Positions 30,529 through 39,230 of a stretch of 64,000 bases of DNA are shown here, piece by piece. Source of the DNA: Megasphaera sp. AM44-1BH (GTDB taxonomy: Bacteria; Bacillota; Negativicutes; Veillonellales; Megasphaeraceae); contig NZ_QSFA01000012.1 of assembly GCF_003467125.1 (NCBI RefSeq), positions 28,493-92,492 of the forward strand. Reading direction: 5' to 3'. The notes under the pieces were generated by a model. The model searched no databases, was not told where the DNA came from, and worked only from the letters and a program-made list of their open reading frames with translations. The stretch's first letter is position 1, and the number at the start of each line of letters is the position of its first letter. Both the position numbers and the translations under genes were made by a program.

Positions 30529-32106
30529 ATGCTAAAAAACATCAATCTGCCCATCGCACTGTTAGCCGTCGGCTTGTTGTTTGCTCTGGTCATACCAATG
30601 GTTCTGGCACCGGAAGGAACAGCATATGTCATCAGTATTTTCTATAATATTATGACCATAGACTTTCCCTGGGCACTCATGCTCATTGCCTTCTTAAGCG
30701 CCGTCTTTGCCATCTTCATCATGTTTTCCAAATACGGAGATATCCGCCTCGGTGGAAATGGTGCCAAGCCACATTATAAGACATTCTCCTGGGCAGCCAT
30801 GAATATGTGTTCAGCTGCAGGTGCCGGTATTTTCATCTTTGGTATGGTCGAATGGATGTATTATGTCAAAACTCCGCCTTTTGGAGTCATTCCCGATTCA
30901 GTACAAGCCTACGAATATGCTTCAGCTTACGGTATGTTCCACTGGGGATTTTCCGCATGGGCCATTTATCTTCCCGTCTCACTGGCACTCGGTTACATGT
31001 TCTGGAATAAAAAAGTAGACTCACTCAATTTGTCTGATTTATGCAAATCCGTATTAAAAGGCGATAGTCTTCCAGTCCGTATCATCCGCAAAATTATCGA
31101 CGGGCTCGTCGCTTTTGGATATATTGGTGGCCTCGTCTGCACAGTCGGGTTGGGCACATCGATTCTGGCAGAACTGGCCAGATACCTGCTGGGTTTTGAA
31201 GTCACCTTTACACTGCGCATCGCCGTTATCCTCATCTTCTGCCTCTTCTTCATACTTTCCACATCCAAGAGTATTGCCAAAGGGATCAGTATTATCAGTG
31301 ACTTCAATGTCAAACTGGCACTGGGATTCTTCATCTTTATTCTTCTCGTCGGCCCTACTTCATTTATTCTCAACAATTTCACTATGGCTGTCGGGACCAA
31401 TATCCGGGAATTCGTGCACATGAGTTTTAATACCGACGCCATTGCCCAGACAGGGTTTGTCCAGCAGTGGACTGTATTTTACTGGGCCTGGTATCTGGGC
31501 TGTACGATTTCTGACGGCTTATGGCTGGCCCGTGTTTCCTATGGCCGCACGTTCCGGGAAATCGCAATCGTCCGCTGCATCTGGACGACACTGGCCTGCT
31601 GGCTTGCCTTTGCCATTCTGGGAAATTACGGAATGCATCAGGAATTGACAGGAGTGCTCTCGTTGTCACAGCTCGTCATTGACAGTGGCAATAATGCGGC
31701 CGTCCTGGCAGTACTCAAAACATTGCCTCTTTCGTCATTGGCAATCGTCGTGTACATGGCCGTCGTCTTCATCACACTGGCCTGCGGTGCTACAGCGGCT
31801 TCTACGGTCGTTGCGACACTCACTTCTAAGAATTTGAAAAATGATGAAGAACCTGCAAGCTGGTATAAAGTATTCTGGGCATTTCTCGTACTGCTTTTGC
31901 CCGTCGGTATTCTGTTTTTGGAACACATGGTGCCCGGGCTCAATGTTCTTACTACCATCCAGTCCGTTACGACGATTATGGCTATACCACTTTCTGCCGT
32001 TATCGTGCTTCTGCTGGTTACATTTTATAAGACCTTGCGAAAAGACATCCGTAAAAAAGAATTATATGTTGATGACATCAATAAAGATAAGTGGAATTCT
32101 GTATAA
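30529..32106 (+). CDS. BCCT-family transporter
   Basis: Betaine/carnitine/choline-type carrier of 525 residues and 12 membrane segments. The glycine-rich first core segment reads NMCSAAGAGIFIFGMVEWMYY near residue 87, and the family signature around the substrate site is FYWAWYLGCTISDGLWLARVSYGRTFREI near residue 320. Family members bind onium compounds (betaine, carnitine, DMSP) with Trp boxes, and the Trp-rich pattern is kept. The ATG at 30529 is 8 bases after AAGGCGG, and the GTG at 30520 is too close to it. Operonic with the PLP lyase, it likely brings in that enzyme's substrate. This is inference. Confidence 0.9.
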   Translation: MLKNINLPIALLAVGLLFALVIPMVLAPEGTAYVISIFYNIMTIDFPWALMLIAFLSAVFAIFIMFSKYGDIRLGGNGAKPHYKTFSWAAMNMCSAAGAGIFIFGMVEWMYYVKTPPFGVIPDSVQAYEYASAYGMFHWGFSAWAIYLPVSLALGYMFWNKKVDSLNLSDLCKSVLKGDSLPVRIIRKIIDGLVAFGYIGGLVCTVGLGTSILAELARYLLGFEVTFTLRIAVILIFCLFFILSTSKSIAKGISIISDFNVKLALGFFIFILLVGPTSFILNNFTMAVGTNIREFVHMSFNTDAIAQTGFVQQWTVFYWAWYLGCTISDGLWLARVSYGRTFREIAIVRCIWTTLACWLAFAILGNYGMHQELTGVLSLSQLVIDSGNNAAVLAVLKTLPLSSLAIVVYMAVVFITLACGATAASTVVATLTSKNLKNDEEPASWYKVFWAFLVLLLPVGILFLEHMVPGLNVLTTIQSVTTIMAIPLSAVIVLLLVTFYKTLRKDIRKKELYVDDINKDKWNSV

Positions 32107-32144
32107 GCGCTGATGAAAACACGGACTCTCACCTGATATAACTA

Positions 32145-32206
32145 TAAAAACAGGGACATCACATGAATACCTGATAAATTCATATGATGTCCCTGTTTTC
32201 GTTTTT
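32145..32206. terminator. Bidirectional terminator between BCCT gene and coaBC
   Basis: Arms AAAAACAGGGACATCACATGAAT and ATTCATATGATGTCCCTGTTTT pair with a single disruption and end in T-rich sequence. It serves convergent transcripts. Confidence 0.85.
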
Positions 32207-32219
32207 GCTTTATATACTT

Positions 32220-33443
32220 CTAACCGTTACATTCCTGTTTAGCGGCTATGATTTTGGCAGCCCGGTCTACAATGATTTCAGCCAAGGCAAATTTGCTCAT
32301 TTTTTCCAGTTTTTCGACACGGCCGTCTGCATAGAGCAGCGTGCCGATATTGGTCGTTCCCTGGAATCCGGCGCCTTTGGCACTGACATCGTTAGCAACG
32401 AGCATATCGAGATGTTTCTTTTTCAATTTGGCAGTTCCGTATTCGATGACATTGGTCGTTTCTGCGGCAAAGCCAATGAGTACCTGATGCGTTTTGCGCT
32501 GTCCCAGTCCATAAAGGATATCAGGGTTCTTTTCCAGCTTCAGATTCAGTACGTCATCATCTTTCTTGATTTTGTTCTTAGCCGGGGCTGCTGACCGGTA
32601 ATCGGCTACGGCAGCTGCCTTGATGACCAGGTCACAGTCATCGTAATAGGCATCGACAGCCGCTTTCATATCCCGTGTACTGCCTACATCGATGCGTCGG
32701 CTGACGCCGGGCGGCGTTTTCAGATGATCATTGGATCCTGCAATAAGAGTCACATCGGCTCCGGCCAGTACGGCTGCTTTTGCCAAGGCAAATCCCATGC
32801 GTCCACTGGAGTGATTGCCAATAAACCGTACCGGATCAATCGGTTCCCGTGTGCCGCCAGCAGTGACAATGACTTTTTTACCCACCAGAGTATTCGTGCG
32901 ACAGACGGTCAGTTCAATGCGATCCACGATTTCTTCCGGTTCCGGCAGCCTGCCGATGCCAATGATACCACAGGCGAGATGTCCACTGGCCGGTTCCATG
33001 ATTTCATAGCCAAAGCGTTTCAACTTAGCCATGTTGTCCTGTACGACCGGATTCAGATACATGTTGCTGTTCATAGCCGGTGCAAAAAGTACCGGGGCTT
33101 TCGTAGCCATGATTGTTGTCGATAACATGTCATCGGCTATGCCGCTGGCAACTTTGCCGATAATATTGGCCGTCGCCGGGGCGATGACAAAGATATCGGC
33201 CCAGCGGGCCAAAGCAATATGTTCCACATTAAATTCCGGTGTATCGTCAAACATGGACACTGCTACCGGGTTGCCACTGATTTCACGCATGGTCAGCGGG
33301 GTAATCAGTTTCGTGGCATGTTCTGTCATGATGCATTTTACTTCAGCACCGCGCTGGCGCAGCAGGCTGGCGATGTGGGCCGCCTTAAAAGCTGCTATAC
33401 CGCCACAGATGCCCAGTACGACGTGTTTATTTTCCAACAGCAT
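32220..33443 (-). CDS. coaBC: Bifunctional phosphopantothenoylcysteine decarboxylase/synthase
   Basis: Makes 4'-phosphopantetheine for coenzyme A by joining cysteine to phosphopantothenate and decarboxylating the product with FMN. The 407 residues show the CoaC half first: GGIAAFKA, the catalytic His in VEHIALARWAD near residue 74, PAMNSNMY near residue 122 and ASGHLACGIIGIGR near residue 151. The CoaB half follows, with TAGGTREPIDPVRFIGNHSSGRMG near residue 195, AAAVADYR, and the lysine-rich KNKIKK. GGAGG precedes the ATG. Last gene of yicC-remA-gmk-rpoZ-coaBC. The priA-def-fmt genes that often follow are absent. Confidence 0.97.
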   Translation of the reverse strand: MLLENKHVVLGICGGIAAFKAAHIASLLRQRGAEVKCIMTEHATKLITPLTMREISGNPVAVSMFDDTPEFNVEHIALARWADIFVIAPATANIIGKVASGIADDMLSTTIMATKAPVLFAPAMNSNMYLNPVVQDNMAKLKRFGYEIMEPASGHLACGIIGIGRLPEPEEIVDRIELTVCRTNTLVGKKVIVTAGGTREPIDPVRFIGNHSSGRMGFALAKAAVLAGADVTLIAGSNDHLKTPPGVSRRIDVGSTRDMKAAVDAYYDDCDLVIKAAAVADYRSAAPAKNKIKKDDDVLNLKLEKNPDILYGLGQRKTHQVLIGFAAETTNVIEYGTAKLKKKHLDMLVANDVSAKGAGFQGTTNIGTLLYADGRVEKLEKMSKFALAEIIVDRAAKIIAAKQECNG

Positions 33444-33454
33444 AGGATGCCTCC

Positions 33455-33664
33455 TTATTTTATGCCGGCCTTGGGAGCTTCATAGGTAATCTTACCCTGG
33501 TCGATTTCTTCCATAGCGATGGATACGACTTTTGTCGTGTCTACATCGACAAGGGGCTTGTCGCCATCGGTAAGCTGGCGGGCCCGTTTTGCCGCCAGTG
33601 TAACCAGTGTGTACTTGCTATCTACCCGTTTCATCAACGATTCCAGTGTCGGTTTAATTAACAT
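33455..33664 (-). CDS. rpoZ: RNA polymerase omega subunit
   Basis: Small subunit that chaperones beta' into RNA polymerase. The 69 residues include the conserved VDSKYTLVTLAAKRARQL (residues 14-31) and the VVSIAMEEIDQGKI segment. Position between gmk and coaBC is the standard Firmicute order. Gaps of 11 and 12 bases to its neighbours indicate one operon. Confidence 0.95.
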   Translation of the reverse strand: MLIKPTLESLMKRVDSKYTLVTLAAKRARQLTDGDKPLVDVDTTKVVSIAMEEIDQGKITYEAPKAGIK

Positions 33665-33676
33665 GATGCATCTCTC

Positions 33677-34294
33677 CTATTTCTTGTACAAATCTCTAAT
33701 AGCAGCAATCTTACAGGTATTGCGTGATGTCTTCATTTCTTCTGCCGTAAGAATAGCGGCCGCTTCATCTATGGAAGAAGCCAGGTCGTCATTGACAATG
33801 AGATAGTCATACTGTTCTATCCACTGCAACTCATCACTGGCCTTGGAAAGGCGCCCGGCAATGACCTCTTCCGTATCGGTCTTCCTGTCCCTGAGGCGCC
33901 GGGCCAGTACGTCCATGCTGGGCGGCACGATATAAATGAATACCCCCTGGGGATACTTCTGTTTGACCTGCATAGCCCCCTGGATATCAATTTCCAGCAT
34001 GACATGCTTTCCTTCGTTCAACATGCGGAATACATAGTCTTTCGGCGTACCATAATAATGGTCATACACTTTGGCATGTTCCAGGAACGCATCCTGTGCC
34101 AGCAGTTCTTCAAAATGGGCATTATCGGAAAAGAAATAATTGATGCCGTCCTGCTCGCCCGGCCGGGGACTGCGGGTCGTCATAGAAATAGAATAATTGA
34201 TATTGGGGAACCGCTTGCGCAGGGCATCACAGATGGTGCCTTTACCGGCTCCGGATGGGCCCGAAACAACAATGAGCAAGCCCGGATCTTTCAT
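33677..34294 (-). CDS. gmk: Guanylate kinase
   Basis: Phosphorylates GMP to GDP with ATP. The 205-residue protein has the P-loop SGPSGAGKGT near residue 9, the GMP-binding SMTTRSPRPGEQDGINYFF near residue 36, and EIDIQGAMQVK near residue 99. Three in-frame ATGs cluster at the start. The one at 34294 gives the usual family N-terminus and has an AAGGAAG site about nine bases upstream. It lies 17 bases after remA. Confidence 0.97.
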   Translation of the reverse strand: MKDPGLLIVVSGPSGAGKGTICDALRKRFPNINYSISMTTRSPRPGEQDGINYFFSDNAHFEELLAQDAFLEHAKVYDHYYGTPKDYVFRMLNEGKHVMLEIDIQGAMQVKQKYPQGVFIYIVPPSMDVLARRLRDRKTDTEEVIAGRLSKASDELQWIEQYDYLIVNDDLASSIDEAAAILTAEEMKTSRNTCKIAAIRDLYKK

Positions 34295-34311
34295 GTTCAT
34301 TACTTCCTTTC

Positions 34312-34590
34312 TCATTCTTCAGGCTCTGTATCATCAGCCTCGTCTTCGCCAACGTGGAGTATACGGTGGGAAATCGTTTCCGGCTGCAATGCAGACAGTA
34401 TGACTTGTCCATTGTCCATCATCAGTACAGACCGGGTCTTACGGCCGAAGGTGGCGTCAATCAGAGAATTCCCTTCCCTGGCTTCCTGAACCAGCCGTTT
34501 AATCGGAGCCGATTCGGGACTGATAATCGCCACAACCTTATTTCCCATTACCATGTTGCCAAAGCCTATATTCAATAAATTGAAATTCAT
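34312..34590 (-). CDS. remA: RemA/DUF370 family regulator
   Basis: Small DNA-binding protein of the RemA (YlzA) family, known in Bacillus as an activator of biofilm-matrix and osmoprotection genes that assembles into ring oligomers. The 92 residues show NLLNIGFGNMV, AIISPESAPIKRLVQEA and LIDATFGRKTRSVLMMDNG, nearly invariant in the family, plus an acidic tail (EDEADDTEPEE). Eighteen upstream codons are rejected because GGAG lies six bases before 34590. Targets in a diderm Firmicute are unknown. Confidence 0.93.
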   Translation of the reverse strand: MNFNLLNIGFGNMVMGNKVVAIISPESAPIKRLVQEAREGNSLIDATFGRKTRSVLMMDNGQVILSALQPETISHRILHVGEDEADDTEPEE

Positions 34591-34600
34591 CTCGTCTCCA

Positions 34601-35485
34601 TCATTCAATATTCTGCACTTGTTCTCGAATCTTTTCAATTTCATTCTTCAGGCGCAGTACCTGTTCCGTTACCTGCAAGTCCTGAGCCTTGGAGCCGATG
34701 GTGTTCGTTTCCCTGTTCATTTCCTGAATCAGGAAATCGAGTTTGCGTCCTGTATCGCCACTGGCTTCCAGAAGTCCTTTTAATTGTAACACATGACTGC
34801 GGAAGCGGACAACTTCTTCTGTAAAATCCACTTTATCCGCATACACAGCTACTTCCTGCAACAGCCGGTCCTTCTCCGGCTGGACCTGCAGCTTCTCCAG
34901 TATGGCAGTCATCTTTTTTTGTAATCGTTCTTCATAAAGCTGAATGATCTGCGGTCTGCGTTCCGCAATGGATTCGATAATATCAGACATCGTATCGGTC
35001 CGCCGCAGAAGATCTGCCTGTATATTGGCCCCTTCCCGTTCCCGCATGGTCGTCATTCCCTGCAGGGCCTGGTCCAGACTCTGACAGAATACGGGACGGC
35101 AGGCATCGGCATCGATAATGGGAGGTTCCTGGCTGAACCAATCCGTATTCAGGGATATAATATCGGAAAGTGTAACAGGCGCCCCGTCAAACAGCTTATT
35201 CTTGGCCTCTGTCAGAGCGTCCCGGCAGGCTGTCAGTGATGCGTAATCGATCTGTACCCGTGGCATTTCCGGCGCCAGATCCTGAACGGTTACAAAGACA
35301 TCGACCTTGCCGCGGTGCAGCTGTTCTTTAATGCCGTTGCGGATGGTGTCTTCCAGTGCCAGATAGGCATGGGGCATCCGTATATTTAATTCCAGGAACC
35401 GCTGATTCACGGCTCTCATTTCAATGGTGACTGATATCCGCCCGTCGCTGGCCGTACCAGTACCAAATCCGGTCATACTGCGCAA
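34601..35485 (-). CDS. yicC: YicC-family endoribonuclease
   Basis: A 294-residue member of the YicC family, which has been linked to RNA cleavage in E. coli. It has the conserved RSMTGFG N-terminus, EMRAVNQRFLELNIRMP near residue 22, a central coiled-coil region, and the C-terminal block GRKLDFLIQEMNRETNTIGSKAQD. The start is a TTG at 35485: GGAGGG is eight bases before it, while the first ATG is 17 bases from that site. The TTG also restores the few residues normally found before SMTGFG. First gene of the remA-gmk-rpoZ-coaBC block. Confidence 0.92.
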   Translation of the reverse strand: MRSMTGFGTGTASDGRISVTIEMRAVNQRFLELNIRMPHAYLALEDTIRNGIKEQLHRGKVDVFVTVQDLAPEMPRVQIDYASLTACRDALTEAKNKLFDGAPVTLSDIISLNTDWFSQEPPIIDADACRPVFCQSLDQALQGMTTMREREGANIQADLLRRTDTMSDIIESIAERRPQIIQLYEERLQKKMTAILEKLQVQPEKDRLLQEVAVYADKVDFTEEVVRFRSHVLQLKGLLEASGDTGRKLDFLIQEMNRETNTIGSKAQDLQVTEQVLRLKNEIEKIREQVQNIE

Positions 35486-35566
35486 TATTCACGCCCTCCT
35501 TCATACATCCTGTTCAAAGCTTCATTATAGTCCATTTTTCATCATTTTACCAGATGATACAAGGGT

Positions 35567-36442
35567 TCATTGACAGGATACGTCCTGCTTTTGTATCAGC
35601 CGTGTCCAGGCATCGGAAACAGCGGCAAATTCATCGAGGGAAAATGTTTCTCCCCGGCGGCTGCCATCGATTCCGCTTGCTGCAAGGATCTGCTGGATAT
35701 CGTCCTTGCTGACACCGGCGCCTTTAAGCGTATTGGAAAAGGTCTTGCGGCGCTGGGAAAAGGCGGCTTTGACGACCTGAAAGAAACGCTTTTCTTCCAG
35801 CACTGTCACCGGTGGCTGCTTGCGCACGTCCATGGTGACGACTGCCGATGTGACTTCCGGTGCCGGCATGAATGCCCGCGGCGGGATTTCAAAGAGAATT
35901 TCCGGTTCCGTATAATACTGGACCGATACAGAAAGGGCTCCGTAAATTTTACTTCCTGGCCGGGCCGTCATCCGTTCCGCTACTTCCTTCTGCACCATGA
36001 CGACAATCCGTTCGATGGGCAGTTTCTGTTCCAGCAGTTTCATGATGATCGGCGTCGTAATATAGTACGGCAGATTAGCACAGACGGTAAAAGGTCTGTG
36101 TCCCATCGTTTCTTCTATATCAATTTTCATGATATCCCCATGGACAATGCGGACATTGGGATAGTGCTCCAGCGTTTTGTCCAGTACGGGCAAAAGGCGC
36201 GTATCCAGTTCCACTGCCGTGACAGCGGCTCCCGTTTCGGCCAGAGCCTGCGTCAGCGTCCCGATGCCGGGGCCGATTTCCAGTACGGGGCTTCCCGGTT
36301 CTAAGCCGGCCGCATTGGCAATATCGGCGACGACACTATGACGGATGAGAAAGTTCTGTCCCAGTTTTTTACTCATATGGAGGCCGAACCGCTTGACAAT
36401 ATAATGGACGACTTCCGGTTTGGCTAAATCAACGTCTTTCAT
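35567..36442 (-). CDS. rsmA: 16S rRNA m6(2)A1518/A1519 dimethyltransferase
   Basis: KsgA. It dimethylates two adjacent adenines in helix 45 and acts as a checkpoint in 30S assembly. The 291 residues carry the SAM loop VLEIGPGIGTLTQAL near residue 54, the catalytic motif ANLPYYITTPI near residue 122, and AAFSQRRKTFSNTLKG near residue 233. It overlaps rnmV by 14 bases, the usual arrangement in Firmicutes, and ends the mutSL-miaA block. Confidence 0.97.
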   Translation of the reverse strand: MKDVDLAKPEVVHYIVKRFGLHMSKKLGQNFLIRHSVVADIANAAGLEPGSPVLEIGPGIGTLTQALAETGAAVTAVELDTRLLPVLDKTLEHYPNVRIVHGDIMKIDIEETMGHRPFTVCANLPYYITTPIIMKLLEQKLPIERIVVMVQKEVAERMTARPGSKIYGALSVSVQYYTEPEILFEIPPRAFMPAPEVTSAVVTMDVRKQPPVTVLEEKRFFQVVKAAFSQRRKTFSNTLKGAGVSKDDIQQILAASGIDGSRRGETFSLDEFAAVSDAWTRLIQKQDVSCQ

Positions 36443-36989
36443 GTTCTGTCTCCTCTTCTATCTGCTGCAGGGCATCGAACCATTCTTCCCGGCTGACACC
36501 GTAGTGATTCAGACGCCGCAAAAACTGCTTGGCATTACCGTACCCTATTCCCAGGACAGCACCCACAGCTGCCCGGCGTTCTGCCGCATCAGGTCTGCCA
36601 TTGAGGCCCGCTGCCATGATATCTGCCATAGTAAAGATGTTTTCCGGCGTAAAGGTGGCACATCGTGTTTTGGAAAGAGCCAGACGGATGGCCTCAGGAG
36701 ATGCCTGTTCGACTCCCAGGTCGTCATTGGCGATAGCGTCTTTCCGCGGGATGAATGCGTGTTTTGCCTTGGGGAACCGCTGACTCAGATAGCGGCGGAT
36801 CCGTTCCCCGGCCTGATCCGGATCGGTTAGGATGATGATTCCCCGCTTTTCGTATGCACAGGCAATCTGCCGCAGCGTATCAGGGCGCAGGGAAAAACCA
36901 TCGGTAGTAATCATATCGGCATCAATATGACTGGCACGGATACGTGCTACATCGCTGCGTCCTTCGACGATAAGAACTTCTTTTATCAT
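36429..36989 (-). CDS. rnmV: Ribonuclease M5
   Basis: Toprim-fold nuclease that finishes 5S rRNA ends. The 186 residues show LIVEGRSDVARIRA (catalytic Glu), IILTDPDQAGERIR near residue 51 (the Asp-x-Asp motif), and the RNase M5-specific C-terminal region with GYGNAKQFLRRLNHYGVSREEW. It sits 12 bases after the YnbB-family gene and overlaps rsmA. Confidence 0.95.
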   Translation of the reverse strand: MIKEVLIVEGRSDVARIRASHIDADMITTDGFSLRPDTLRQIACAYEKRGIIILTDPDQAGERIRRYLSQRFPKAKHAFIPRKDAIANDDLGVEQASPEAIRLALSKTRCATFTPENIFTMADIMAAGLNGRPDAAERRAAVGAVLGIGYGNAKQFLRRLNHYGVSREEWFDALQQIEEETEHERR

Positions 36990-37001
36990 ACTTCCGTTCT
37001 C

Positions 37002-38243
37002 CTATTTATTTTCCAGAATATATCTGGCGGCGCTCAGGACAGCCAGGACATTGTGTTCAAATACGATACCTCCCTGCAGATAAATCATATACGGTTCACG
37101 GATAGGACCATCGGCTGACAATTCAATTGATGACCCCTGTACGAAATCGCCCGCTGCCATAATGATTTTATCCGCATACCCGGGCATATCGTCGGGGATA
37201 GGCGTAACATGGGCATCGACCGGCGAGAACGTCTGGATTCCCTGGGCAAAAAGGCACATGTTTTTTTCATTTTCCAGATAAATAGTCTGAATCAGGTCAG
37301 ACCGCGGTTCATCAAAAGCCGGCGATACATGGAACCCGATACGGTCAAAGACAGCCGCTGCAAAGACTGCGCCTTTTATAGCCTGGGCCGTCACATGGGG
37401 AGCCATAAAGAAGCCCTGGAAAAATAAACGGTACCCATAGGCATAGGAACCGAGTTCTCCTCCCAGACCGGGAGCGGTCAGATAATCGGCAGCAGCATCG
37501 ACAAGATCAGCCCGGCCTGCAATATATCCGCCTGTCGGAGCAATACCGCCGCCCGGATTTTTGATAAGAGAACCGGCCATGATATCTGCGCCAGCTTCAA
37601 TCGGTTCTTCTTCCGCGGCAAATTCACCGTAACAATTATCGACAAAACAGATAGTATCGGGACTGACCGCCTTTACCGTCTTGATAATGGTCCGGATATC
37701 GGGAATCGTCAAGGTAGCCCGGGAGCTGTATCCCCGTGAACGCTGGATGAGGACCAGCCGCGGTTGTTTTTCCTGACAGGCTGTCCGGATGCCTTCCAGA
37801 TCATACGCATTCTGCTTCAGCGGCACTTCTTCATATAATACGCCTTTTTCTTTGAGAGAATGAGGCGTGTAACGGGCATAGCCGATAACCCCCTGCATCG
37901 TATCATAGGGCGCGCCGATGAGGGAAATCATGCGATCGCCCTTCTGGAGCAGTGCACAAAGAACCGTAGCCAGTGTATGCGTACCGGAAACAAAGTGAGG
38001 CCGTACCAGTGCTTTTTCAGCCTTAAAGACCGTAGCAAAGACTTCATCCAGCTTTTCCCGGCCCATATCGCTATATCCATATCCCGATGTACCGGCAAAC
38101 TGGTATGAAGAAATCTGTGCTTTTTTATAAGCATCGAGTACCTTCTGTGTATTGTGGAGCGCAATCGTATCGATGCGTTCAAACTGGGTGGCACAGGCGG
38201 CCATCGCTTCTTTACGTATCGTTTCCAAATCGAAAGACAACAT
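37002..38243 (-). CDS. ynbB: YnbB-family PLP enzyme ('aluminium resistance'/methionine gamma-lyase-like)
   Basis: A 413-residue fold-type I PLP protein of unsettled function. The PLP lysine is in GSLIKNPGGGIAPTGGYIAG near residue 227, DNCYGEF near residue 202 binds the cofactor ring, and SGTHTLATVLCALLQKGD near residue 86 forms the phosphate cup. Family members are annotated as aluminium-resistance or methionine gamma-lyase-like proteins, but no activity is established to my knowledge. Its place between miaA and rnmV is conserved with Bacillus-type miaA-hfq-ynbB neighbourhoods. No hfq is present here. Confidence 0.9.
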   Translation of the reverse strand: MLSFDLETIRKEAMAACATQFERIDTIALHNTQKVLDAYKKAQISSYQFAGTSGYGYSDMGREKLDEVFATVFKAEKALVRPHFVSGTHTLATVLCALLQKGDRMISLIGAPYDTMQGVIGYARYTPHSLKEKGVLYEEVPLKQNAYDLEGIRTACQEKQPRLVLIQRSRGYSSRATLTIPDIRTIIKTVKAVSPDTICFVDNCYGEFAAEEEPIEAGADIMAGSLIKNPGGGIAPTGGYIAGRADLVDAAADYLTAPGLGGELGSYAYGYRLFFQGFFMAPHVTAQAIKGAVFAAAVFDRIGFHVSPAFDEPRSDLIQTIYLENEKNMCLFAQGIQTFSPVDAHVTPIPDDMPGYADKIIMAAGDFVQGSSIELSADGPIREPYMIYLQGGIVFEHNVLAVLSAARYILENK

Positions 38244-38279
38244 GTCAAATCCTTTCCTGCAATGAAAAAATAAAGAAAT

Positions 38280-39230
38280 TTATACAATAGGATGATCAGA
38301 CAGCCAGTTATCCGTATCCCGGATAACGGTCGCCGCCAGTTCGTTTTCCGAGGCGTAGTCCTCTTTGGCGTACCAGTGTATGTACGGCATGCGTTTAAAC
38401 CAAGTAATCTGCCGTTTGGCAAAGCGGCGCGTGCGTTTCTTGATTTCATCGGCAGCATCTGCCAGACTGATTTTCCCCCGGACGTACAATGCCAGTTCTT
38501 CATAGCCAATGGCCTTCATAGCCTGCGATTGAGGTGAAACTCCTTCATGAAGCAGACGCGCGACTTCCTCAGGCCAGCCGGCATCCAGCATCATATCGAC
38601 CCGTTTTTCGATGCGGTCGTATAACACCTCTCTGGGGAGGCTGAGCCCGATGACATAGGCATCATACTGCACCTTATGTCCGTGACCGGCCCGTACAAAA
38701 GCAGGGCCTTCTCCTTTATCGATCGCCACCATCAGGCGCACCAGGCGGTGTGTATTCGCCAGCAGTTCATGCCAGTCAGGTGGCTGCCACCGGGTCTGCT
38801 CTTCAATATAACTCCGCAATTCTCCTTCTGTCATTGTCCGGATATGTTTGCGGGCCCGTTCCCGTTCGTCTTCCGTAACAGCCGACCCTTCGAAATCAAA
38901 CCCTTCAAGCAACGCCTGTACATACAGGCCCGTCCCGCCAACCAGGATGGGGACTTTATGTCGTTCATTCAGGCTGCGGGCGACCTTTGCCGCCATGTCA
39001 CAAAAACGGGCCGCCGAATAGGGTTCGTCCGGTCCGGCAATATCGATGAGATGATGACGGAACCGGGACAATTCATCTGCCGTCGGTTTGGCCGTACCGA
39101 TATCCATTCCCTTATATATCTGATAGGCATCCCCAGAAATGAGCTCTGTACGGTAATGATCTGCCAGGTAAAAACTGAGAGCCGTCTTACCTACCGCCGT
39201 CGGGCCGGCTATTGCAATAATCTTATCCAT
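38280..39230 (-). CDS. miaA: tRNA dimethylallyltransferase
   Basis: Adds dimethylallyl to N6 of A37 in tRNAs reading UNN codons, the substrate for MiaB encoded 5 kb upstream in the same block. The 316 residues start with the P-loop AGPTAVGKTALS, then ISGDAYQIYKGMDIGTAKPT near residue 32, HHLIDIAGPDEPYSAARF, GGTGLYVQALLEG, and the C-terminal KKRTRRFAKRQITWFKR. It overlaps the methyltransferase gene by 8 bases. Confidence 0.97.
   Translation of the reverse strand: MDKIIAIAGPTAVGKTALSFYLADHYRTELISGDAYQIYKGMDIGTAKPTADELSRFRHHLIDIAGPDEPYSAARFCDMAAKVARSLNERHKVPILVGGTGLYVQALLEGFDFEGSAVTEDERERARKHIRTMTEGELRSYIEEQTRWQPPDWHELLANTHRLVRLMVAIDKGEGPAFVRAGHGHKVQYDAYVIGLSLPREVLYDRIEKRVDMMLDAGWPEEVARLLHEGVSPQSQAMKAIGYEELALYVRGKISLADAADEIKKRTRRFAKRQITWFKRMPYIHWYAKEDYASENELAATVIRDTDNWLSDHPIV

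Noticed and set aside
37928..38509. 193-codon minus-strand frame in the miaA-ynbB junction, where hfq is often found
   Set aside because: It overlaps both genes out of frame and has no Sm-fold motifs, so there is no hfq here.
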